From: Amaurobius ferox | Taxonomy: Eukaryota; Arthropoda; Arachnida; Araneae; Amaurobiidae | DNA: 64,000 nt | Reading direction: 5' to 3' | Assembly: GCA_951213105.1 (NCBI GenBank) | Contig: OX578146.1 | Location: 112,882,127-112,946,126, forward strand | Part shown: positions 21,892-34,140 of the stretch, one piece after another | Layout: each line of letters begins with the position of its first letter | Position numbering within the stretch: the first letter of the stretch is position 1 | The notes under the pieces: model-generated | Seen by the model: the letters and a program-made list of their open reading frames with translations, nothing else | Database searches by the model: none | Told to the model about the DNA's origin: nothing | Position numbers and translations under genes: made by a program

Positions 21892-22702
21892 GCAGCACAT
21901 GAATTTCCCTACAGACTCAAATTCATTTTTTCTATATTTCTTTAAGAACCCATTAAATTGAGTTTAATTGCACAAAATGACACTAAATTTGCATTTTTAA
22001 TTAAATTTCTGCTTTTATTTGGGAATTAGACATTTCTCCAAAGACGGCATAAAAAAAAATGCGAAAAATCTCAAATATCTCTAGAACGGTTAGTCTTAGA
22101 GTAATACAGTTGTTCTTATTCTTTTCCTCGTCAAAAATTACGTATAAAACAAGCATTTAATTGATACATTTGAACATACGTAGTCTTTTTTTTTAGATAT
22201 TGGCGATTTTTGCGGGCCATTTCATAAAAACAGGCAGGTTATTCTTTTCGGAATCGTACCAAAATCTAATCAGAACCAGAGTATCCCACATGTGATTTAT
22301 CTACCAAATTTTGTGAAATTTGGTCAATTTGTATTTCAGCTAGAGTAAATGAGATTTTTGCTGGCCATTTCGCAAAAAAAGGCGGGTTCTTTTTTTGCGA
22401 ATTGTACCAAAAACTAATCAGCACCAGGGTCACACCCAAGGGTCTTACTTGCCAAATTTTATGAAATTCAGTCCATTAGTTTTTGAGTTAGAGTGGATAC
22501 ATACATTGCACAGACACACAGACAGATACACAGACACACATACAGATATACAGACAGACACACACATAGACGTCACGTTAAAAATAGTTTTTTCGTATTC
22601 TAGAGGTCTCGAAAAGTGTAGATCCGTCGAAAGTTCGAGTTGCGATTTTCGACATAATTCCAATACTTTCCCTATACATTACCATGTATTGCAGGGAAAG
22701 TA
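21892..22702 (+). mobile_element. Family B element, copy B4
   Basis: TC-end TCTGATGTGAGCAGCACATG, two internal units 151 bp apart (22208, 22359), an ACAGACACAC microsatellite near 22510-22565, and the hairpin CCCTATACATTACC-ATGTATTGCAGGGAAAG. The frames on both strands at 22395-22703 are repeat by-products. Confidence 0.9.
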
Positions 22703-22740
22703 AAAAAAAACAACATAGATCTTAGCTAAAAATTTATTAT

Positions 22741-23270
22741 GACACTTCTGAAGCCCATGGGCGCCAACAGGACTTTTCTCAGGAGTGGGTGGGGATTCGG
22801 GGATAATTAAGACACAAAGATAGGACAACATTGACTAGCATGATGCCCATCAGGGCCTATAGGGGTTGAAAGTGAGGGGTAAGTGCGTCAGAGGGGGTCC
22901 GGAGACCCAATTTATTTTTCTTTTTGAGAAATTGAAAACATGAAAGATTCGTAAAAGAGGGGGGGAAATCAAATATGGAAGGGGGTCGTGGTAATTGTAG
23001 GTGTCCCACAATTTGTATGGGAGGCCTGTGCCCGCTTTCGTAGTATTGAAACTCCAGGAGGGAGCTAATGCCCCCTTGTCCTCCCATATTCTTAAGCACC
23101 CGCAGAATTTTTGGGAGAGGCTTCAGAAGTATTCGTAAGGGTAAGCATTTAAACGATTTAGTCTTGAAAAATAATAAAAGAAAATGAAAAATAATGTTCT
23201 TTCTTGCAGTGAAATAAATTTTAGGATGTATGTTGCCTGTTTTATGTTCCAAAACACTGAGCTAATTTTA
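22741..23270. other. Unclassified repeat-like DNA
   Basis: Starts with a GGGCGCCAACAGGACTTTTC block and G-rich strings (GAGTGGGTGGGG, GAGGGGTAAG). The 131-codon minus-strand frame at 22857-23252 shows no domain and is probably chance. I suspect an old repeat but cannot assign it. Confidence 0.3.
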
Positions 23271-24386
23271 CCGGACTCGGTATGATTTTTTACGGATTAC
23301 AAATAATTATAAAATATGCTGAAACATTAGATTCAAAGTTAGAATTTTAAGTTTATTCTTCTATTTCAGTTAATTCCACCTATTTTCCTTTACACGTTCG
23401 AATAAAACAGGGTAGTCGGTCTGAATGGCCATCTTTTGGGCTCCCAATTGCATCTGCTTCGAAATATAGTAGTGCAAGTCTGGAGAAATTTTTCTCGTTA
23501 ATTGCAAATAATAACTGTTTTGATTGTTGAAATATATCTTACACAAACCCAGATATTTTTCTCACGATTATGACAACCGGTGGCTTTTTGTATTGATAAT
23601 TCAATATGTTTTATATGCAGTTGGATATGTTATCGAAATCTTCGGTTTTTGGTCAGTTTTTTTATTAGTATGCTTTACTTATATTGGTATTATATTATTA
23701 TTATTTTATATTTGTATTCTTATATTAGTATTTCCTTAATGTGTAGTATTTTTCTTAAATTTTTCGAATATAATCCGCCCATTTCAAAATGTGTACCTCC
23801 CGTTTAAGACAAGCTGCTGCGCTGAGAAAATTCATGTCCTAAATCTAGGAATTACATACTTACATGGTCAGACGCGTTTCAATAGTGCAAAATGTTACTG
23901 ACAGAAAGCAATAAAATCCTCGACTGAACATCCGTTATTACCCGTGGATTATAGTTTCGTGGTAGTCTTTGTAGTAGACTAATCTTGTTAGCATAGTACC
24001 AGGCTTTTCATCACTTGGATGAGCCTTTTCGCTGGAACAAGGATGAGAAAACTAAGGCCAAATATGGCCTCCTGTGTGCTCAGTATAGTCCACATAACAA
24101 AACTCTTATGTTTAGCCACGCCAAATTTAATATTTCTTAACATGGAACATCAAGCTAAAACATATGACACTGTTTATATCCTTATAATCATGTGAACAAG
24201 TATTTTAAAGCATGAAAATTAGGAAAAGTGATTTACCGACTTGCGGATCAGTATTTTTATTCTTTCTTGAGAATTACCTCCTCACAGTTTAAACCCAAAT
24301 TAGGAAAAAATGTTGGAAGAATAAACACACTTCCACTCATCGCCCATGCCATCATTTTAAACCAATCTTCTGAATGAACTTTTTAA
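23271..24386. other. AT-rich DNA, nothing recognised
   Basis: Includes a TAT/TTA-rich stretch at 23650-23740. No gene seen. Confidence 0.5.
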
Positions 24387-24425
24387 CATTTTACAACAAA
24401 GTTGAAAAGTGTTTATGACTTTGAT
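24387..24425 (+). mobile_element. Family C hairpin-end fragment
   Basis: Directly after TTAA (24383-24386): CATTTTACAACAAAGTTGAA and the following AAGTGTTTATGACTTTG match the first 39 bp of C1 with one change, then diverge. The rest of the element is missing or replaced. Confidence 0.75.
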
Positions 24426-24889
24426 ACCATTTACAACCGCAATTTAAATTGTCAATTTTATCATATACTATATGCTACCTACAGTGTTCTTAGATTCATC
24501 ATTAATTGTTTTCAAATAGAAAAAAATGCTTTGAAAATCTTAAAATACGAATAACTTGAATTCTACTCATAAAAATTACTAAAAATTAAATTTTTAGTTC
24601 TTTGCATAATATATCTACAAAAATTTTTATACCGGTAGGTTAATTCGATAAGTTCTCGTATCTACACTTCACAGACAGACAGACATATGGACAGGAGGCG
24701 CGCGCACACACACACACACAATTTTCTCGAAAGCGTTTGAAATGGATTAAGGAGGTCTTAAAATTTGTACATCTGCTAAAATCTTGAACTGGAAAATTTT
24801 AGGTAAAGTAATATTTTTTTCTATACAATAGTATAATAAAGTAAAAATCTGGGGGCGATACAAAAGAAATAATTTACTCCTCACTCGGA
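24426..24889. other. Microsatellite-bearing unclassified repeat
   Basis: ACAGACAGACAGACATATGG at about 24672 and a CGCGCGCACACACAC tract near 24700-24720 sit in repeat-like AT-rich DNA. The layout resembles the microsatellite core of families A-C, but the boundaries are unclear. Confidence 0.35.
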
Positions 24890-25055
24890 AGAAGCCCAAC
24901 ATTTAATACTTCAACGATATCCAAAACGTCAATGTTTGCTTTCGTAAGACATACAGTGATGAGGAGAAAGCCAATACTCTTGAAATTTCTCAGGGGAACT
25001 TGGAACCCCGGTCGAGATTAGAAACAAAGTAAAGATGAATTGGTTAATATTGTAG
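24890..25055 (+). repeat. Family D repeat, copy 2
   Basis: Matches 17850-18000 in order: TATCCAAAACGTCAATGTTT, CGTAAGACATA, GAGGAGAAAGCCAATA, GAGATTAGAAACAAAGTAAA. The end of each copy is undefined. Confidence 0.6.
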
Positions 25056-25147
25056 TGAATTAAAATGTAATTGTAGAGCATGTTTTGTGTACTTATATAA
25101 TCAGGGTTAGGCAGTAACTGAATAATATCGTTAATTGAAATGGTTAT

Positions 25148-27229
25148 CATTTTCCCTACATACACAGTATAACGTATAGGGAAAATATTGTTGCGGTGGT
25201 TGGAAATTCGAATTCCAGTTTTCGACGGATGTGTTTCAAGCATCTCTTATCTCGAACGGTACGCTTTGAAGTAATGTACGTGTGCTTCTGAATGTATGTT
25301 TGTGTGTATGTATGTATGTTGGTGTGTATGTATGTTGGTGTGTATGTATGTTGGTGTGTATGTATGTTGGTGTGTATGTATGTTGGTGCGCGTGGTGTGT
25401 ATTGACTCAATCTCACAAACAAATGAAGCATTTTGAATATAATTTGACACTGTTATAATCAGTGAATACTGAAGTCCTATTGATTTTTAACTTGATCGAA
25501 TGTTTGGAAGACCCTAAAATTTTTGAAAGGAACATTAAAACAACCGCCCTTTCAATAATGATAAATAAATATTCATTTCAGATATACTGTTAATTAGAAG
25601 GCGAATTATACAAATCTTAGAATGCTGGAATGGACTATTCTGGAGATATTGCACGATTTTCGAATGGATTTTATCAAAAACATTATATAAAATTAACAAG
25701 AAAGATCAATCATGCATAACGCATTGATTATGAAACATTTTCCAACTTCAATGCAATTTTATTTAAGCATCTCTAAAATGCGATACATTCAGCGATAATA
25801 TTTTTAAAATTATCACAACACTACATTAATTATTATATTTGTAAATCTAAAACTTCATCGAAAAAATGAACTTTATTCAAATGACGTCATTGAATTGTAA
25901 ATCGCCTGGCTCTCTATGTAAAAGCTATAAATATTTCATTCACGCACTTTTATTCCATTCTTTTCATTCATCACAATACTACAATAATTTATTTTACTTA
26001 AAAACTTAAAACCATGGACGTAAAAGCAATTTAACTCTATGCTTAAAATTTTATCGAAAAAGTCTGCTATAAAATCATCTGTTCACTATGTAAAATCAAT
26101 GAATGTTTCATTCATATCAGCTGTATTGCAGACTCCAGGGCTAAATAATTTTGTGTTAAAGAAATTCATCAATTCTTATACAACTCATCCTACATCTTTA
26201 TGTGTTTATATTCTCCATAAGTGAAGATTAGGCTTCGTTGTAGAAATAATCAAAGTTTGATGATCATTTAAACTCAAATATATTGTAATTGCGTTATTTC
26301 AGAATGTAGATGCACAGAAATAAAGCAAAAATAAAGCTGTTTTAGGACGGATACAACACTAAATATAAATTAAAAAGAACTTTAAATCACGATTTTGACA
26401 CAAGGTGAATGCCATATTTTATATTGAAGTGGGTCACGCGATCTCATCACATAACATGGGTGTAATTATTATTTTAATTTTTATTTAAAAAACTACCAAA
26501 TATATTTTGCTGAAATTTTTTTCATATTTTTTATGGGATAATTTAAATTTGTCCTAAAACTTTCGAAGCAACTTGTGAATTTTAAATACGCTTAAAATAT
26601 GCATGAAAAGTTAGGTCCCGCAGGGTTCAATATATTTCATTTCTTCTAACCCGGGTTCAGTCCAAAACTAAATGGGGGATATTATTCATTTATATTCCCA
26701 TAGGCCCCATAGACCGTCTGAACAACATACTAAAATTTCATTTTGATAAAGTCATTTTCACGGCAGTTACCGTGCGAACGGACAGACAGACTGAACGAAG
26801 TCATAAACACTTCTCAACTATGTTGTAAAGTGTTAAAAAATATTAACTATTGTAAAATATTTTAACTTTTCTTATGCATTATGATATATTATTTTCGTGA
26901 ACAGTATTTACATTCACGAGATAAGATACTTTTTGTAACAGTTTTATATTTTGATGCACAATAATTCCCAAATAGTCCTTTATTTCACGCCATTGATATT
27001 GATTAAATGTACATTTCCTATTTAAGGGAATTTTGTCCATGAGTATGAATAAATCATTCGTTTGGACTATAAGGTAAATAGCTAAAAGCTAAGCTAATAG
27101 CGCTCCATTTTAATTTGCGTGGTGTTAATTTAATGCATTGTTATGCAACTCTTGTATACCATTATTTCGATGTGACAGAAGTAAAGTTACAGCATTATGT
27201 AGGGAAATTCATATGCTGTCCCCATCAGA
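25148..27229 (-). mobile_element. Diverged family A element A9, interrupted by C2
   Basis: Left hairpin TTTCCCTACATACACAG-TATAACGTATAGGGAAAA; A-type GGAAATTCGAATTCCAGTTT palindrome; a 16-bp GTGTGTATGTATGTTG minisatellite (25303-25388); right TC-end ATATGCTGTCCCCATCAGA. Excluding C2 (25697-26832) it is about 940 bp, the A length. Its subterminal TTTCCCTACATA equals its own outer hairpin arm, not that of other A copies. Confidence 0.82.
25697..26832 (-). mobile_element. Family C element C2 (TTAA-flanked)
   Basis: Inverse of C1 in content and ends: TTAA|CAAGAAAGATCAATCATG at left and GTTGTAAAGTG|TTAA at right (TTAA at 25693-25696 and 26833-26836). Removing it with one TTAA joins A9 sequence into ATATAAAATTAAAAAATATT, matching uninterrupted A copies at that position. 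No coding capacity. Confidence 0.85.
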
Positions 27230-28180
27230 TTTCTTTTCCTTGTAACGGAGGTTAACAGTCGTTATTTTCGAAGAAAACAGTAACTGCGACAACAGAGTAA
27301 AAGTACTGATTTAGTTTTCCCCAAGTACTCGGTGCTCATTTAATTCACAGAATTGTAAAACATTTCCAGCATTTTCTGCTGCGGGTTCGTTTCGAAATTG
27401 GGAGTGAGTATTGAATACTGTGGCAACCAAAAGAAAAAGTTGATTAACTTTAAAGTTATAATTAACATTATTACAACTTTTGGGTATGGAACATCTTGCA
27501 ACTCGAGGTATAGGGTAAATCGTGAAAGAAATATGATGGGATTAAGCGGAAGTATGTAACGGAGGTGACATTGTTACGAATACGTAACAGAATACCGTTG
27601 TTTTAATTTGAAGATTTGGGTTACTTGACCTTGATGGCACATTCGGTTACCTTGGTCACTGATTTCACAAAATATCGTCAAATTCGAGACTTTTGGCAAG
27701 TTCTATAAACTACTCGTATGTTGTAGATTGACTAAAAAATTTACAGGTTATGTGCTTTTCCAGAACTTTCTACAGAGTGTATTAGCTTTATCAGCTGGGT
27801 TGTTGATGTGGTACGAGTAAAAATATCTCTAAACTCGATGCAGAACCCAATATGTAATTTTTATTCCGATATATGTATAAATATATATATTTTAAGCTGC
27901 ATTATAAAACAAATATCGAAGAAAAATGTGAAACAAAAGTTGAATTTTATATCTACGATATCTGTGCATCAAACTATGTGTAAAACAGCAGTAAGCTATT
28001 CGCTTATCGCCTACGCCGACCGCATGTGTGGACTGTGGAGATACTACTGTAAAAGCTACATCCAAACCTTTCATCGTCGATAACTTCGTCGTTTGTGGTC
28101 CAATTCGGACGAAGTAAGCGTCATTCCACTAATCTATCGAAACTGTATAACTCCTCCCCACCCAAAATATAAAAAAAAAA
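27230..28180. other. Unclassified DNA
   Basis: No supported gene. The 27808-28083 frame has no recognisable domain and overlaps a minus-strand frame. Confidence 0.5.
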
Positions 28181-28943
28181 TCTGATGTGGGCAACACATG
28201 ACTTTTCTTATATAATGTAATGAATTTACTACTTTCACAGTAAAAAAAATAGGTTTTTCTTATAGTAGATACTAATATTCTATTCAAGATATTGAATTTT
28301 CAACAATTAGTCGTCATTTTCCTTGATTTAGCGTCATTTTTATCCATTTGGCGAGATTTCCGTTAATTTGGCAACATCTCAAAAAGTCGCCAAGTTGGCG
28401 ACATTCCGTCAAATTCGTCGCCAAAATCTCGCCAACCGTTATAGACGAAGAAATAAGTTATTCTTACAGCAGATAAATGACTATTGATGTTCAAATACAA
28501 AAGTATTGCTCAAAGTATCTTTTTTCATGAATGGAACGAGCTAGATCCACGAGAATGATGTCACCCAATTTATCGCATGGTATTACATATGAAAAGTGAA
28601 CATGTTTGTCAATAGGAAATTTTTTCTATTTTATATGACTTTTTGATAATTTTTTTGAAAAATGTACAATATCTCGAGAACGGTTCATGTTAGCGTTCTA
28701 AAATTTATGTCAATCGTTTTCTAATGAAAAATTACATAAGAAATGTCTATTTGCGTAACTTTATTAGCGGTATTGATTTTTTGACGATTTTTTTAAATTT
28801 CACTCGAAAATTTAGGGGGGTTCTGAACATTCGATTGGGTATAAAAACGATAGGCTTCCAGTGTTTACGGATTGTGATTTTTGTACCAAATTTCATTCGA
28901 ATCGGTCCATTCGTTCGTCAGTTATCGTCTCCACAGTCTCACT

Positions 28944-28987
<44 letters not shown>

Positions 28988-29132
28988 TGCACACACACAC
29001 AGACATCACTTCAAAAATGTTTGATTCGTGATCAGGGATGCTTGAAACGTGCTCTCCCGTCGAAAACTCGAATTCGAATTTTCGACCCCGTCACAATACT
29101 TTCCTTATACATTATGTATATAAGGAAAGTAA
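28181..29132 (+). mobile_element. Family A element, copy A6
   Basis: A clean full-length copy in an A-rich target: AAAAAAA|TCTGATGTGGGCAACACATG at left, GTATATAAGGAAAGTAAT|AAAAAA at right. CA tract 28945-28982. The 28724-28945 open frame includes the PNFIRIGPFVRQLSSPQ-like peptide that also appears, altered, in family B; it has no independent support as a gene. Confidence 0.92.
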
Positions 29133-30540
29133 TAAAAAAAAAATTAAAAAATCGAAACCTCTCCCTTTAACCATCGTCACACAAAACCTACATTAACAAT
29201 TCGAAATATCTGAAAGGAGAGATATTTTAAATCGATCTGCAACAAGTAATAAAGTTAATCACTATGTTTTATGTACATCATTCATCGACTGTTTTCCTTT
29301 AAGCGCTATTTCATTTTTTTTTAAACTAATTTTCAAATAACCGAACAGGTGATATTGCACGTAGGTTTACCACCTGAGATAGTACGTAGGCCCACCACGT
29401 TACATAGCAAGGGTCAATACACACTGTTGTAAATACAGACACCACTTTATTAAAAGTTTCTTTTGTTTAAAAATAAAATTATGGAAACTAGCCCAATACA
29501 TCACGAAAAATAAAATATAGGACTAAAAATAAAATATAGGTTTCGATGGTTAATATATTTTTGAATATTTTATCCAGATACTGATTCACTCCAGACACTG
29601 AACTACAGACATTGCGAAATAAAACATCATCTTCTCTGAAAGTATAATTTATTTTAACATCTTCATTTGAGCGAATCCAGTGCAACACGGGAAAAAAAAA
29701 ATTTCAAAAGTATACCTGCATGGTTTTGAGTAATTAACTGATAAATTGCGATCACTAATTATGCTGTAAAATATTCAATAAATATATAAACTTCTCGGAG
29801 TTTTTTTTGCATATAAGTAGAGACGGACTCTAGCACTAATTGCAGACCCATCGATTTTTCAGTCCTAGAATAATCGACAACGCCTTAAAACTAAATCCGA
29901 CGCGTAAGTGATTATCTTGTAACGTTTGACAACGCCTAAGTTTCTTTAATGACAACTTCTGAAAGAATATTACAGGGTAATATAAGAGTTAGACGCCGAT
30001 CCTTCAGGACCTGCAACATGGTATGTAGCACATTTTATGAAACGTGCGTAATGTATCCAAGTCTTCACAAAAAAGGAAATCTATATTCTGACAATCTGCT
30101 TGCTAAAGATGTAGGGCAATTGTTTTAATGATTCGCTTTTCTATTTGAAGGATGTAAAGTATAGTTTAACAAGTTTATAAATACTATTGAAAGGGGTTAT
30201 TAAAGAGTACGGAAATTAGATTTCCCAGTGAGAAAGACGAAATGTAAATGATAAAACGTGAGAACATTATTTTACACCAATTTGATGTATTTTATAAAGT
30301 TGGTAAAACAGTGAAAGGAATATATTTGGACACAATTTTGATATCTACGTTTTAGAACGGAATATTTATTTTTCCTAACCTATGTCCTGTATTTAAATGC
30401 GTAGTGTTCATGTACGAAAGGTATTTAACGTTACACTTACGAGGAAACGACTATAGAAGAGAACTTACAGTAATTGGTAAAATGTATAGTAACTATTACA
30501 TTTTTTGAAATTTGACGAACGGTGGCATCAGGTAGCAATA
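29133..30540. other. AT-rich DNA, nothing recognised
   Basis: No gene or named repeat supported. Confidence 0.5.
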
Positions 30541-30880
30541 CAATACTGTCGATGTGTGCCTGGACATGTTAAAAGTATTGTTAATTCCACAATTCGAAGA
30601 TCTTCCAAACATTTTACAGCAAGATAGTACTCCTCCACATTGATCTTTGGATGTTCCGAGTTGTTTAGATCAATATTTTCAGGACGTTGTACGACGGTCG
30701 TTGAAATGGTTACCTTTTTCTTCTGATGTGACTTCTACGATTGGGGTTTCATTAAAGACGTTGTCTACAAGATAAAAGGTGGAGTCTTTCAATCTCTAGG
30801 AACGCTTCAACCAAAAAAGCACACGTGGAGGTGTACTGACCATACAGAAGCTAACTTTCACAGTTGCTATACATTGTAAA
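30541..30880 (+). pseudogene. Mariner-like transposase remnant (C-terminal half)
   Basis: Frame with CLDMLKVLLIPQFEDLPNIL followed by QQDSTPPH, a degenerate second catalytic Asp block of the IS630-Tc1-mariner DDE/D superfamily, then a stop, then SCLDQYFQDVVRR. After a frameshift, DFYDWGFIKDVVYKIK corresponds to the family's DFFLWGFLKDxVY block carrying the third acidic region. The N-terminal HTH half and the TIRs are not visible. Dead: at least one stop and one frameshift. Confidence 0.75.
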
Positions 30881-30950
30881 TTGTTATAATCTCATATCTA
30901 ACGTAGTTTGTCTGTAAATACAACCTGAAGTTGTATAGTTCATTTAGGTA

Positions 30951-31007
30951 GAAGACCCAGACCACACGACTAACCCGAAGACATATAGCTGCTTAATGTG
31001 TGGCTGG
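30951..31007 (-). mobile_element. 57-bp SINE-tail unit (variant stem)
   Basis: On the minus strand: CCAGCCACAC, loop, GTGTGGTCTGGGTCTTC. CCACAC pairs with GTGTGG and CCAG with CTGG, so both halves of the stem differ from the standard CCGTCC/GGACGG yet still pair. A GGTAGAGCAG spacer separates it from the next unit. Confidence 0.7.
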
Positions 31008-31023
31008 GGTAGAGCAGAGGGTC

Positions 31024-31080
31024 GAAAGCCCAGACCATCCGACTCATCCTAGGACATAGATCAATTTAGTGGATGGCCGG
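31024..31080 (-). mobile_element. 57-bp SINE-tail unit (second variant stem)
   Basis: On the minus strand: CCGGCCATCC, loop, GGATGGTCTGGGCTTTC. CCATCC pairs with GGATGG: again a compensated change. It is followed by GGTAGAGCAG, as is the unit at 30951, so the pair looks like a tandem dimer of unit plus spacer. Confidence 0.7.
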
Positions 31081-32149
31081 AATAGGGGGTAGAGCAGGGG
31101 GTGTACAACTTCATAAGTAATACGAGTCGGATTGCAAAGAAAGTCTGTGCCATGGGCCACATCTATTAGTTTGAAGGAAGGGAAGATTTTGAGTGAGGAA
31201 ATAACTGAAACCAACAATCCATTTTTGGGGAGGAATTACTTTTTAAACATTTATAAAACAAATTCTATGTGACGCGTTACATTTTAATATTCACAAGACT
31301 TTTGCAGTCGGAAGTTAATACTACTGTTGCAATTCTCAATGTTTCTCAAATTTTCGTTTTTTTTAATTAGTCTGCAATTATGCCTTATTTTGGTTCATAA
31401 TTAAAAAAAATTGCTCAGACACAAATGTGCTTCTAACGATACTTGAGATTTTCTGGGCAGCCACTGTCAAATTTTTAAACTTGATAGTGGCTACGCTTTT
31501 CTAAGTGAAACTATTTACATTTTGTAAATTTAGATCACGCTTTTCTAAGTGAAACTATTTACATTTTAACTTATATGCTATTGCGCATTGAAGGTCAATT
31601 ATATCCAGCTGGAGGTCAGTGGATACCTTGTCCGGATCAGCAGACGACAGACTTTCGCGGGTTGAAAAGAACTAGCTTCCGGCCTGTATATTGTGCATTC
31701 CTGGAATAGAGTGTTTCCCAACCTGTCTTCACTTAGCTCTTTTTCAAATATTGCAATATTCGTGTATTTATTTTTAAGCATCAATCTTATCGGGGCATTT
31801 TATAGAGATTCAGTGTCGTAACTACATTGTTTGAGCTCTCAAATAAAATTACTTGAGCCCCTCCTTTCTAGCTGAACATTTTTGGATGTATTCTGTAATG
31901 ATTTAAAACTGAAGACTTTATTTATTATATTGTAAAAATAACATACTATTGTGCCACATAAGTATCTTAAAACATTTTCAAACAAAAAAGATAAAAAAAA
32001 TAAAGTTTTTGAGCCTCTGCAATCTCCTCTAACTCAATAATAATCTTTGTTACATTCCTTTTTCGGGTCTCAGTATTTTAAAATACCAGAAGGGGTAAAT
32101 CACTTAATGGTAATTCTTCAATAGATTTCTTTTGTAATATTTTACATGT
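31081..32149. other. Unclassified DNA
   Basis: A direct repeat CACGCTTTTCTAAGTGAAAC occurs near 31492 and 31536. The 31599-31784 minus-strand frame has no assignable domain. Confidence 0.45.
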
Positions 32150-32520
32150 TTTTACATTCGTTAAATGATCTTTTAATAGAAGCTACAGTACCCGGAAGAG
32201 TGAAAGACAGCAATAATGCGGAATGCACATTTGAAATATCGCTTTCCTTCGATTTTTATTTGTTAATAAACATTTCTGAGAAATTTTTAATCGTCATCAG
32301 TAGTTTTATATCATTTCTCACCAATCTTTTATGTCCAAAAATTTTTTGCATTTTTGCAAGAAATTCAAATCTGTTACGCCTTTTCGTTTCATCTCAGATA
32401 TCTAGTTCTACCATTAAATCCGAGGCTGCTTGCTCTTTCCAGTTACAATAACGCCTCTAAAGCGTCGCTGGCTTTTGATACCCGATTGTTAAGTCCCTGT
32501 AGAGATTAGAGCATTTCCAT
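32150..32520 (-). pseudogene. hAT transposase C-terminal remnant
   Basis: Minus-strand frame ALLLSFTLPGTVASIKRSFN matches the well-known hAT dimerisation-domain block (L-P-x-TVAS-x-x-RSF). Upstream pieces such as RRNRFEFLAKMQKIFG are in the same direction but interrupted by stops. No intact ORF, TIRs or 8-bp target duplication could be defined. The antisense 32146-32451 open frame is not a gene. Confidence 0.6.
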
Positions 32521-33796
32521 ATTTGGGGTGATTTCATTAGGGTTTGTGTATTATGTATAACAGGATCCTGATTCTTTAAAAATGACATATTAAAATTATG
32601 ATAATTAAAAAAATAATTCAAGTTTCAATGACATAATAAAGTATCATACAATTTAAAAGAAAACTTTTTTTATGATTTAATGTTATAGGTGGGTATCTAA
32701 ACAGTATTTCAAAACAAGCACACCATGCAAAAGTTAGTAATAGATCGGAAGTTATGGCCGAAACAATGCAACCTTATCCCTGTTTGGTTTGCTTAGTCTT
32801 TAATGTTCACTTTGCCACGACATTGTTTTCTCCTTTTCGCACATGATTTATAAGTAATGGCTGTAAATAGTTTCGGCAAATTTGTCTCGTAATCTGAAAA
32901 GACATTATAACTGTATCAAATGACTTACTAGGGGAAGAAAATTAATTTTTGAAAAAATTTAAAATTTATACTTTTTGGGGGAAGATAACATTTATTATAA
33001 TTAAAAACATTATCATGCAAAAACCATAATTGTAGGTCATTTAATACCTATATCTATATATACCTACATTTTCACATATATGTTTCTGCTTGAGAAATAA
33101 AACTGACCGTGATTTATGCAGCCATTACGGAAAAATCTTGCACGCAATGTGGAAAATATTGCTTTAAAAAAAGGGGACATTAAAGATTACATATATATTA
33201 CTAACCATTTAACAGAATAAGGCTACATTGTTTTGACCATTCGTTCTAATCTAGCACACATTTTTGCGTGGGATTTACTTTAAATTTTTTCCAAGATGCA
33301 CATCTGTAATATTTATTCACAGAGAAAATTAGTTTTTTCGAAAATTAGAAAAGTACGTATGTAATTCAGTATAAAATGTTTTTTGGAAATGAATTCGAAA
33401 GTAGACTACAAAAGTGTATCGGCAAATATAATAGTGGTACAATACAAAATTAAGAAAATAAATAATTTTTAAAATAACCAAAGTTACCTTTTTTAAAAAG
33501 GAAATGAATAAATATTCTGAATGAAAAACACAGGAATAAACAATATGAATAATATGCATTTTCTATTCCTGACCAGAGATATTAAGAGGCAGAACTCATT
33601 TATTAAAGCAATTAATTTGTTGCTATTTTGTTTTTTTACTACAATTTGCATAATAAGAAAACGTACTGTAAAGCACCGTTTCTGTACTTTTAAAATCAGT
33701 GAAAAAAAAAGCGTATCACAGCAAAAACGTAAGATCAAAATTAACGCCAATGGATAGATAGTACCTGAGGATCAAAGGGAAAATTGGTATCTTACA
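32521..33796. other. AT-rich DNA, nothing recognised
   Basis: Mutually antisense short frames at 33329-33757 look like chance. Nothing else supported. Confidence 0.5.
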
Positions 33797-34140
33797 TAAT
33801 AAAAGAAGATTTTCGTCTGTGTGTGTCGTTTTTAGTGGAAAATAGAAGCCTGGGACAGCGGCGAAATTTGTTGCAGGGGTGCTTCACATCTCTGGACAAT
33901 TTTAAAAAACTCAGCGAGATTTTTTTAAAAATACGAATTAGTTTAAAAGCTACGAACTTTTAAAAGCAAAAACTGTCTATTTCACCATTTATCAAATCAA
34001 ATCTATTCATTTTTTGTTACTACAGAATTCTTTGTATTCGAAAGCAGGCGTTTAAATTAAATGGCTAAAATTTTGTCTCGACGAAAAATCATCTGTTTGC
34101 AAACTAAGTGGATTTAATTTAGCGGCTTTCTAACATTGCG
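33797..34140 (+). repeat. Family F repeat, copy 1
   Basis: Begins ATAATAAAAGAAGAT followed by a GTCTGTGTGTGT tract, then AATTAGTTT and TTAGCG blocks, like the repeat at 53627. Boundaries to the right are approximate. Confidence 0.5.

Noticed and set aside
22857..23252. 131-codon minus-strand open frame
   Set aside because: No domain, biased composition, no splice or polyA context; probably chance in repeat-like DNA.
25156..25450. His/Thr/Tyr-rich open frames
   Set aside because: Products of the 16-bp GTGTGTATGTATGTTG minisatellite inside the diverged A element.
27574..27600. LTR start at TGTTACGAATACG
   Set aside because: The string is LTR-like, but no primer-binding site, second LTR or gag/pol sequence is present.
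32146..32451. 101-codon plus-strand open frame
   Set aside because: Antisense to the hAT remnant.
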